NCBI RefSeq assembly: GCF_000003815.2
Contig: NC_049995.1
Span: 5,791,552-5,855,551, forward strand
Direction: 5' to 3'
Length of the DNA: 64,000 nucleotides
Origin: Branchiostoma floridae
Taxonomy: Eukaryota; Chordata; Leptocardii; Amphioxiformes; Branchiostomatidae
The stretch's first letter is position 1. Every line of letters begins with the position of its first letter. The notes below the pieces were generated by a model that did not search any database, was not told the origin of the DNA, and saw only the letters and a program-made list of their open reading frames with translations. Below, piece after piece: positions 36,801 through 46,904 of this stretch. The position numbers were made by a program, and so were the translations under genes.

Positions 36801-39800
36801 TCAGAGCGGATGTCAACGTCGGCTTCGAGCATGGTGACCTCACGATAGGCTACATACATAGGAAAACCAACTGTAAAACGGGTATCCTACTGGGCTAAGT
36901 CAGAATGCACTAACTGGTATTATCAAGGAGGCGGAAATTTGTTGCCAGATTTGCTAATAGTAAAGAAAAGCAATTTGCAAAATGGCACGAAATGGGCGCA
37001 TTTTATATATCTTATAACGAATGGTGGGTGTATATGCTACCTTGAATATGTTACGCAGGGAATCATTAGTGATTATCTTGTTATCAGTGCACATTTTTGC
37101 ATTTTTAATCCTTGCTCATTGGTTCAGCGATTTCCAATATCATGCTCACCTGGGCTTCGTACTCAAATGCGTCGCACGTTATTGTGACATCAAGGAAAAA
37201 AAATAGTGCAACGTCAAAAAGTTGGAGTAGTCTTGTGAGATATCTGCTTTTTTATATGGTCTTAATAACTGTCTAATCAAAGATGGAGACCAATGAAACT
37301 GTTACGTTCATTATTCATATGAGAGCAAAAATTGCTAATTTTACACTCAGCCTGATAAGTATATGTAGAGCTAAATGTTTTTTCTTGGTAAGAATCATGA
37401 AATGACTGAAAACTTGTAATTGAATATCTATTTCAATGTTGGAATCGTAACACTTGTAATTAATCTACTTCTGCGTGTTGTTTTAATACTTAATTTTTTA
37501 CACAGAACCAACCTCCCATGGCTTCTTCAATAGCCTCTCTTGAGTTAACACCGTCCGCCCATGTAATGGAAAGGCCATCCCGTCCATAGATTTTGTAGCT
37601 AGCTTGGAAGAAATTCACCAAACTGCCTCCAGTCTCAGTCATCCGCAGTAACTCTGTTGCCTTCTCAGTTGTGATGTCATAGAAAACTCTGCTCCAATCA
37701 AAATCGTTCCGAATTTTTAATAGATCAACAGGATCAATGCTTGTCTGTCCCTCAGAAAGTGTCAACGTGTAGGTGTCTGACTGTTCTAGCAGCCATTTTA
37801 GGTACGATTCATTGTTAAAGGATTGCTATTTTGTTCAAGAAAAAAAAACACGTGAAGGTAAAAATTATATACTGTATATACGTACAGTATACTGTATTTA
37901 GCTCAGAGTCTATAACATCGACTATCATAATTCCATCAGGTGCCATAATACCGCCACCTCAAAAAAAAAAAAAACGTTAGTATAGAGGCCTTCCCAATCG
38001 TTTGAAGACAATCTTGAGAAGGTCTATATAACAACGGTTTTCGAGGTGGCGGTATAATGTCACCTGGTGGAATTATGCGAATGCTACATAAAGGTGTGAA
38101 AATGTCTTGTAAATGCCCTTTAACAAGACCTAAAATAGACACTTTTAGCAAAGAACGAAATGTTTACGTATATTATGCCATATAAAAGCATGATGTAAGT
38201 GAAACAAAAATCTTTATGAATTTGTCTACAGTAAATGTCCTGTATTTAAAGAGGAAAAAATTGTATCTGTCAGATGGAATGTAGCATGATTAATGTTTTA
38301 TCTCATCTACAGTAGTTAACTCATGCATTTAGCCAACGCTGAGCTTATTATGTACACAATAAAGATAATTGTCATGATTGTAGATGTCATTTGAGTCTTA
38401 TTGTAAAGGCTATTACCGGTATGACAGCTTCTGTAGTGTGAAAGGTCAACTTCACTGCTACGTCATGGTCAGCCGCCATGATGGCGGAAAGCCACTCTTC
38501 AAACGTGAGGTCATAACCGTTGTCGGTGGGCTTCGCCATGATTGGTTGGTTTTGGTTTCCTAGTATAACGTCTGCACCGATGATGTTTGACTTCCCTGTA
38601 AATAATGCAAAACCCTACTTAGTTGTTCTCATTTCCCATTGTATCATTTCAAAGAGTTCTGCTGTCATTGAATTGAACTTGGAAGATTTCAACCTTTGTA
38701 ACGCAAGTTCACCTTAATCTTCGGGGAAACGGTTCTTTTTAAGAACTGGGGTATTACGTCGACGGACAGTGGTAACGGGAGGGGGCCATACTTCGACACC
38801 CGTTCTAAGTGGATGCGTATGGCTTTTGTCAATGTACATTTTACAGTGAACTCATCAAAAACAAGTTAAGATCTTGTATGCATCCATATAACTGTTATTG
38901 AAGCTGTACATATATATATTTCATTTAACAGTAGCGTTCCGCACTGTACTTGGACAGCGCACGAAACTTACCGCAGGTTTTCGGCTTGCGTCCTAGCAGA
39001 ACGTTCCAACACAAAAAAGGGGTCCAAACTCCGACATAGTAAAAACCAGACCATCGCCGTGCATTTTTAAACAACTTATGCAAACAGAATAGCACTGAAA
39101 GTCTTCATTATAATTTTTTGTACCAAATATGGGTCATATTTTGTATTACGCGACTTATTCAAATACGGTGTATTAAAACGTTTACCTCTCACGGTGAGAC
39201 CAACTTGCCGCAAAACGGCAGCGCATTGTTACGTTGGACTGTGATGGCATTTTCGCTTTTCGGCTTCCTTAATTGCCTTTTCATCCTGTCTTTCGGCAGC
39301 AGCAATTGCTACAGGCTTATCTAGTCGGTAGGGATCGATTTTTCTTGAATGTTTGTCGCTCTACGGACGGGTTGACTGAGTTCAACGTGTTGAGCATCGC
39401 TCGCCCGCCTTCGTGCGTGATAGTAAAATGGCGGGGCCCCGACTGCGGTGAACATTGTGGCATCATTTTAGCTCCGTTTATCCAACCCAGCTAAAGGCAG
39501 AACAGAACACAGGTATTATTTTTCGGAAGGCTAATAAACATCATTTCTATGTGTGGTGGTATTTTTTCACATGTCGTATTTTGCGAAGAATAATTCAAGA
39601 GTTTCCCGGGCCATGGTCTCGATACGTTCGCTCGTCAACTTGCACGGAAAGCGTCAAACTTGTGCAAGTTTTTCAATCGTTATCTGTGGGACTTGCTAAC
39701 TTCGACACATACCCCGTCTTTGTAGTTATTTACAACAAGGTTTAGCCTACAGCTAGTGTACTTCTCATGTGCAGGCATCTATGCATTTCTCCGCAACAAT

Positions 39801-42800
39801 GATTTTTAAAAACCTGTCGAACTTTGGACCCCTGTCGAAGTATGGCCCCCTCCCGTTATATTTTGAAAAAAAATGCAATATTCTTAAAAACATTGCAACT
39901 TAAAAACACCTTCCGTCGACTGATATTCCTAAATAGTCTGTTTTCATAAACAACGGATTTAGGTTACACCGCGGATAGAGATGAGCTAAATTTATAGATA
40001 TACTTTTTCCACCGAAGTTAACTTAAATTCATAAACAAATATACATTTATCGCAAGATAGCATACTGCAATATGTACCAGTCTTTTTCGAGACCGCGATT
40101 ATACCTTTCTACAGTGTATAACTAATGTACCGCAGAATCGTTTAAATGACATAAAAAATAAAGCACATTTTCCCATCCACACAGAAATTAAGTCTCGCAA
40201 GGCTTCTGTCAGTTTTTCCCGGCTGTTGGTCTCGTGAGACCACGTGAGAAGTAGGGCATCTCGCCGTTGGAGCGGGAAAAAGGACAGAAGGTTGACCTTT
40301 GACACGTGACGTTGCATAGCCTCAAGAAAATCATCTTCTTGCTGCGATGAGAAAAATAAAATGCACATGTCGGTATAAAGATTAACCACATATTGACAGG
40401 GGGCATCTGTATTGCATCACATACTTACAGGTGACTAATTCACATACTTGCTCTCCAAGCAAAGTTTAATGGGAAAATCGTAGGTTATCATTTTTCATAT
40501 ATGCCGTTTGTTTCTGATAGTCGACCCCACCAACCTCTGTTCCAGGTGGCAATCTCAAAAGACAAGGGGAGTAGTAGTTAGTGGGGTCGGCTGACGGAGA
40601 TAAACCGCGTATAAGGAAAGAGGTCACGATTTTAATTTTCTTATCGACCTCTGCTTGGAGAGTGGAATCAAGTAATATTCAACAGGGCATTAATTTGTTA
40701 GATCATAAAATTTGGGAAGGTAAAGATGATTGGATGTATTACTACATAAATGTTACTCTTTAAGTTTTTAATTTCCTATCATCCCTTCACGTTAGAAATT
40801 TCTCACTTTTTCTATTACAACAAAATGTTTGTTTTAAAATACCTGTTTCGGAAGGTCGTAGTAAACCAGCTTGTGTGAGAAGGCATTGCGACATTTCACA
40901 AGGTCGTAGGATCTGTGTATGTCGAATACAGACGTCCATACGGTGATGGTATATCTGAAGATGCAGAAAATGAGACAAGCGTTACTCGAGCAGTAAGATT
41001 TTTTCACAGAATTTTATGGTAGGTCTTAGGAAGATGAAGGTCAAAGTTGATGATGGCCTCCTGGCGTCTATCCTTGGTACAGCAGCAGAACCTTTTAAAA
41101 AATCTTCTCCTCTGGACATGCTCAGGGTGTCGATCCTTTTCTAATGGCAAATACATTTTTATGTTAAGAATAAGTGATACAGGTTGTTGTTTCATTCGCT
41201 CCTTTTGTCACTTCTTTTGTTTGTAAACGACGACCGGTCACTGCTTAATTACACGACTGTCTTTTAAAAGCTTGGTTACTGAGATCAAGGAGGTTAATAA
41301 AGACCTCTGTATAATCCCCTTGCTGAGGTACATGGCCAAAATGTTTTTCTATCAAATTCTCTATCGAATAAAAAAAAATTAAAAAGACGTTTAACAATGT
41401 ATCGTATATAATGTATACGTAGTCAGACAATGGTCTCTAAAGTTACCTCTTCTCATATTGACCCCCCCCCCCCCCCAAAAAAAAACACGATAGAAATAGA
41501 GATAATACCTGACCTGTCTGACTGACTCAGCAGCCATTCCAAGTTCTCTAGGGTCCCAGGCAAACTGAGCAAAGAGTTTCTGATGGGGAACGTGACGGGT
41601 TGTGTCAGGTCTCCGCAGTAGGAGTGCATCTCCTCCACCATCTGCCTCGTGTAGCCCTCGTTTTCTCGGTCGTAGTAGAATCCTGAAATTACACAAAGCA
41701 TAACGGTTAAGGAAAGCTGCATCGTGGGAAGCTTGCAGTTGCACTGTGGGTAATTTAGAGTTGCATCATGGGAGATCTAGGTCAGCAGCAGCCATTTTCA
41801 GTATTCAGACCTTAAAAGCTCGGGGGGAATAAAAGAAATAAATTTCACGATGGTCAAATTTGGCCCAAAAGTTTCCATTCGAACGCAGAGTATCGGGTTA
41901 CCGGAACTCCCGCGCGGTCCCCGCGGAGGGCTGACGGTGACTGAAACATCTTCTACAAGATCGTGATAGTTAGAAAAGCAACCTCTCGCACGTGTCTCGT
42001 TGCGATTAAATGAAAACTGGCAGGGTGTACACGTCAAATCTTACCGTTTACGTGTGCTGCACAGTTTTGTCTCAATGTTTTCTGAAATGTGCCTAGTTGG
42101 TTGGTTTAGAAAGGGTGTTTGGTGGACAAAAAAACAAATACCATATTTAGATCGGTCCTAAATTTGACTGAAAATCCAAATCTTTTATATCATATGAGTA
42201 ATGATTATGAAATCAAACTTTCTGTCTTAGGGATTTTTCAACTTCTACTTAGAACTATTTTTATAGCCAAGATAAGGTCGAAAAATCATGTTTTTTACAC
42301 TCAAAGGCTCGTAACTCAAAATTGCCTCCACATTCCAAAAATCCCTAAGACACAAACCTTGAGATATTAGTTGTCGACAATTTAAGTCCTGAAAGAGTTG
42401 ATTTGCATGCGTTTTGTAAGCGATTTAAATACCATGTTTGGTCGTATGTCGAGCCTCACTGATAGTGACATAGAGTAATTGATACCGCCGTAAACAAGTG
42501 TTGTGATATTCAAGGTCACCAATAATGACGCCAGCAGCTTTCTTACATGTCACATATTCCAAACTTGGCGGTAGCAAAACTAAGATTGCCAGATAACGTT
42601 TTATATCTGCGAAAATGTTTTTTTTTCTTCTGACGCACGGTACCCGGGAGAACAAGGGTGTTTTCTGCATGTTTACTGTAACAACCTACGGATGACCGCG
42701 GTTGACCTCCAATAGAACGCCCGTTCTGTTCGATCACGTCAGCGTTCTATTCGATGGAACATGATTCGTGTTCTAAATCCCCACATAGAAGTCTGGAAAT

Positions 42801-45302
42801 TTTGGGACCAAATTTTACCATCGTGTTTAATATCCGTACAGACCATTATGAGAAGAGCAAGGCTGCAATACTGTAAATGCATTTGATTTCGCGGAGATTC
42901 AATTTCGGGGCAGCGGGAAAAAGGACTGCTCGCGGTGGTTTTAAGTTCGCGGTCATGGAAAAATGTTCGCGGTAAATTTGCAACCTTAAAACCACGAACA
43001 TAAAACCACCGCGAAAATTTCTTCATTTACAGTACTTGGAAAGTATCTTTGAATTTTGGGTGATTTATGTTGCAGATTGTGTAATTTAGCGCTGCAGCAG
43101 CCATGTTTGGAAGTGTAGGGGGTTGAATAAATAGAAAAAAAATCTCCCTGTGTCATTATATTCATGGAAAGCATCATTTACATTCTATTCTTAAAGGAGT
43201 TGGATTGATATTGAGAAATTTGTCTTCAAATCACCTGTTGTCCATCCAATTGAAAGAGTGCATTCTGGGAAAATCCGGTTGACCGTATCGATGAATTCCC
43301 GCGCGTTGACGCCCGGATTGACGGTGTTTGGTCCGCGCAGGATATCCGCGTTCAACCAGACGGGACGGTTTATAAGGTTTGATTTGTTCCTTAAAATCCT
43401 GTAGTAATTGAAAGAAATTCAGCTTATAGTAAAGGTAAGGTAAAGGTACATGTAGTCCTCTTTTAGGCCGAAGGAGCTCTGGGTCGTTATCTACTGTCTA
43501 AGGCAAGGTTTTGGGGAGTCGGAGCCCAACTCTATTCTTCCATCGTATTATACTTCCCAACTGACGTCAGGTGCCCATTTTTACAATCCACAGGGTGGAA
43601 TAGGATAGTCATGTAAAATGACTTTCCAACGGCCTAAATATCAGTTTCTTTCGAACTCAGGACCCCTGGTTCCTGGGTCAAAAATCTTGCAGTTACGTTG
43701 CACGATACGTTGCACGATATTGAACATCGATTCGATTCATTCGATACATCGTCAATTTTTTTTTACATCTGACAATTTTAGAAATGAAATTCAAGAAAAT
43801 GAACGATGGTGGTCCGATATGGTTAAAGCAAGGTTAATGGAAGACAGATGAAGCAGTAGACAGATGGAAAAGAACAGTTTAAACGAATTAAATCTCTATT
43901 CAAAAGCGACAAAATCGGAGCGTTGACAGATAAAAGTTAATCTTGCCCCGCAACTAATAAACTAGTTCACATGTCTCGTCTCTTTTATACAACAACAATC
44001 TGTAATAGCACTCACCTTAGAGATGGAGCAACTGATCCAATACTCTTGAAGTCTAACTTGAGTCCCTTACTGGACTCAAGTGCGGCGTCCAGCCATTCCT
44101 GAAAAGTGTTGTCACTGTCAGTCTGGGGAGGGTGCGCCATAACGGGAATGTCCGTCTGCGCATGCGTACCTTGTCCACGTAACAAGATGTCTGCCTCCAG
44201 CATGTGTACGTCACCTAAAGAGTTGGGGCATATTTTAGCTGAGAAATATGAAATATGTTCCATAAAGAACACATTAAAATGCATTGGTTGTTTGTTTATT
44301 TAGTTGTTCTTTGTCTGGTTTGTTGGTTGATCAGCTACAAGTGTACTTACTTGCTAATGCCTTTGCCAGCTGAGCCTTGCTATTGGCTCCGTGTGACCAC
44401 GTGACCTGAATGGCGTCCTGCCTGTCAAACTTGAAATATTCCAAAGGGCTGCCGTCAGTCGGGAACTCGGCTGTGAAAAATAGAAATAACTTGATACACG
44501 CTTGCTTCTTTCAGTAGAATTCTTAATAAGTACCATTAGATTAATCAAATGGCATGGAAATATATCAAATCACCACTACGTTATGATCATCAGGTGAAAT
44601 TGTATTTTTTTCCAGAACTTGCTTCAACAAGGCAAATATTAACGTTTTTATTAATAACATATCGCTAAAATCTCAATTGACCTTGGGTTAATTTACATTA
44701 AAAGATTGACCCCACTTACACACCTGTTGCACCCACGAAACGTTGCCTAGATGCTATATCCCGATCAAAAAATCTATCTCACCCAAATGGGGGGGGTGTG
44801 TGAAGCCTGGATATCAGACCCCAACTGATCTCAAGATAACTATCACACGATAGATATTTTGAGATCGGGTTGGGGTCTGTTATCCAGGCTAGAAGCTGTA
44901 GGGAAATTTCCTTAGGTGCATTGGCCCTGAAAGCCGTCTGGCATCCAGGCTAACCAAAAGCCCGTAGTCATCCGTAAGCTACTTGGTCTCTACAGAACTA
45001 TATTGGCTATCTTGATTTCCTTTCATTGCCTTCTCATTTGTCATTCCTATAGCAAACAAAACAAGACTCTGTCGCTGGATGTTACCTTCCAGTCACAGAG
45101 TAATAAGCTAGAAATCTTCTTATAATGGTTTATAAGACATAGCTACGTAAGGGGTCTTACCGATCGTTACTGGGGGTACCAGGAAGTACACCATCAGTGC
45201 AATGGCGGCCACCAGCACCACGCCAATAACTGCAGCTATCGTCACGTATCTCGTCACCTTCTTCTGGTGTCTCTTACTCTTACCTTCAATCTCGACCTCC
45301 AT
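33894..45302 (-). CDS. FAM151/menorin family membrane protein with three menorin domains, 13 exons
   Basis: Exons 5' to 3': 45302-45161, 44470-44351, 44214-44016, 43398-43235, 41682-41514, 40954-40843, 40341-40194, 38595-38417, 37825-37513, 36849-36656, 36160-36037, 35299-35181, 34106-33894. Phases join throughout, giving 731 residues. Exon 1 encodes a short basic N-terminus and one membrane helix ([20 protein letters not shown], about 20-42), so probably a type II anchor. Domain 1 (about 48-302) has [66 protein letters not shown] and LEWLLSQSD. Domain 2 (about 303-485) is shortened; domain 3 (about 486-731) is full-length. The family has a PLC-like/GDPD-type barrel fold; menorin in C. elegans shapes sensory dendrites, but the biochemistry is unclear. 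Human FAM151A has two domains. Exon 7 is followed by AC, not GT. Confidence 0.88.
34556..34770. mobile_element. MITE family C, copy 1 (menorin gene intron 12)
   Basis: Long inverted ends: GCATAATTTCACCAGGTGCC and ATTATACCGCCACCTC then poly(A), against the reverse complement of TTTTTTGAGGTGGCAGTATTATGGCATC. Inside, TATAGAGGCCTTCTCAAGAT is mirrored by ATAATCTTGGGAAGACCTCTATA. It is about 215 bp with a unique centre. Confidence 0.75.
35470..36000. repeat. Local duplications in menorin intron 11
   Basis: TGGTTCTATTTTG followed by TAG.TGTCGCTGCTAA and AG..GCGGTC recurs at about 35.53 and 35.93 kb. Between them, CACTATGAAT.(T/C)AAACAC(A/G)TGG..CACGTCAC appears twice (about 35.66 and 35.75 kb), with a (ACGT)n palindrome at 35715-35731. 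Non-coding. Confidence 0.6.
36381..36434. mobile_element. MITE family A fragment
   Basis: ACAGTTACTCAAACAACTGG, then GCGGTCAGGCGTTTCAAGCAGC, matches one end of the element at 5259-5528. The partner end is not found nearby. Confidence 0.5.
37924..38080. mobile_element. MITE family C, copy 2 (menorin gene intron 8)
   Basis: Nearly a full palindrome of 157 bp: the left end has TCATAATTCCATCAGGTGCC, ATAATACCGCCACCTC and poly(A), with the reverse complement at the right. Its internal AGTATAGAGGCCTTCCCAAT and GTTTGAAGACAATCTTGAGA match copy 1 at 34.56 kb. It is a shorter form of the same family. Confidence 0.8.
39912..39985. mobile_element. MITE family B half copy
   Basis: CGTCGACTGATATTCCTAAA, then AACAACGGATTTAGGTTACACC and CGGATAGAGATGAGCT, match the right arm of the sulfatase-intron element (30841-30920). 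No left arm is seen within 300 bp. Confidence 0.5.
42869..43034. mobile_element. MITE family D, 166 bp, with TACTGTAAATG ends
   Basis: The ends are TACTGTAAATG (42869) and its exact reverse complement CATTTACAGTA (43024-43034). Inside, CGCGGTGGTTTTAAGTTCGCGG and AAAACCACCGCGAAAATTT form a second inverted pair. It lies in menorin intron 4. A decayed relative with AACCGCGAACTTAAAACCACTG is at about 61.39-61.54 kb. Confidence 0.75.
43430..43690 (-). mobile_element. SINE, decayed, minus orientation
   Basis: Read on the minus strand: GAGTTCGAAAG (B-box-like), then TCCACCCTGTGGATTGTAAAAATGGGCACCTGAC and a GGGAAGTATAATA segment, the same order as in the SINE at 0.3-0.54 kb. The tail is CTTTACCTTACCTTTAC, not poly(A). 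Confidence 0.5.
44803..44892. repeat. Palindromic repeat in menorin intron 1
   Basis: AGCCTGGATATCAGACCCCAAC..GATCTCAA is followed after about 30 bp by TTGAGATCGGGTTGGGGTCTGTTATCCAGGCT, its near-exact reverse complement. Likely a small MITE or hairpin; no coding content. Confidence 0.7.
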
Positions 45303-46904
45303 TTTGTTTTGTTAGGACTGTTAGACAGTGGGACGTCCCGGCAACCTTTGACCCACAGGCATAAATGATTGTACAATCACCAAGGTCATCAAACGGTACG
45401 ATGGGACCTCAGGCCCTGCCTGGTAGCAACTCAGGTCACCAACTCTAGTTAATGATTTACAGAATGCATGGCGTCTTGCCCAGGGACAAACCAAAAGTTT
45501 TTTTGTGGGGTACGAAGGCTAAGGCAGGTGATTATTTTACATCAGCAAGATTCTGGTTTGAATCCATTTGCTACCTTGCAAGCTGATTATCAGCAAGACT
45601 TCGAGGTTCGTTTACGGGCCACATTGATGGTCCTAACGATCATAAAAACTCAACACTTAAATGACAAAAGTTTTATTGCTGACAAAGGAATCAAGTACAA
45701 ATACAGGTATCCGTATACGGAATATATAGTTACAGGATCATGATGATAGAAACCTTCTTTTTTGTATTTTCCCCATCGACGGTTTTGGCCAGATTCTGAC
45801 ATTGAATCTTGGAATTTTGACGATTCCCTGTCGTCAACTACTTAAGTAGGCATGATATAACGTTAGCTTTGATGATCCCTTCTAGGATGCAATACCGTCA
45901 ATAACTACTAGTCGGCGCAATCAATACTACCGGAAGTCCCTGACATGCTAGTAAAGAGTACATAGGAAAACATTATGTTTAGTGACTCCTATGAATCATG
46001 TCAACTATTTACCATTTTTTCGTGATAATAATTACACTTCTACTAAATCGCAAGCCTTTCAGTATCTGCTATTAAGTACCAATTATTTTTAGTGAGTGAT
46101 TGATTATGATCGTTAATTAGTATATCATGAGCCAATTGCACATGTTAATGTTAACAGTCCTCCGTCATGCCTTTGTATTTAAATATTTGGGCTGATGCCA
46201 GTACAATATATAGCCAATCACGCATCCTACATTAGACAGCGATACCCTTGACCAAGATAACGTTATATATCCATGGAGCCAAATGTATAAGCAGTGACTC
46301 ACCAACATGGTGGGGAGGGGGGCATGTTTCTGCTAAATACTCTTCAAAATAAAACGCCAAGACTCACCCATTTTTCCTAATACTCCGACTAGTATCACTT
46401 ATATTAGATTCTTGCAAGTATGTCCTCTTGCCAGTCACAACGACGATCTAACCTGTTGTTCAATAGGATAGGCTTCTATGTGAACCTTTGCGGTAAAGCC
46501 GCATATACATTGCACATGTAGGTCACATGAGGTCACATTTGCATGGGGTCAGATGCAAATTAACCGGACGGACTGGTTCATCGCAGTTGTTGGAAATCCT
46601 TAAAATTGCCAAATGTGACATGTTATAAAATATATAAATCTAATAAGTATGCAAATCTATACAGGACTATTTAAAAAAAAAGCAAACAAAAGGCGCATAT
46701 TGTGTGGATTAAATTCTCTTTATTTTGTTTTTCATAGCACTGATTTAAGCAAGTTATTTCTATTACTCTGAGACAGAGTATCAGAGTATAATTAGAAATT
46801 ATAATGTGTACGATTTAATGCTAAAATGACCCTTCTTGGCAAAGTCACGCGAGAGAATACAGATCTCGTGTAATCTCACGAGAGTACGCGAAATCTCGTG
46901 AGAC
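45303..46904. other. Spacer between menorin gene start and glucanase gene end
   Basis: It holds the menorin gene promoter and 5' UTR (proximal to 45303) and the glucanase 3' UTR. On the minus strand an AATAAA at 46724-46719, 181 bases after the glucanase stop, is a plausible polyadenylation signal. The UTR around 46845-46900 has several CTCGTGAGA/TCTCACGAGA inverted motifs. No other gene is seen. Confidence 0.45.
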
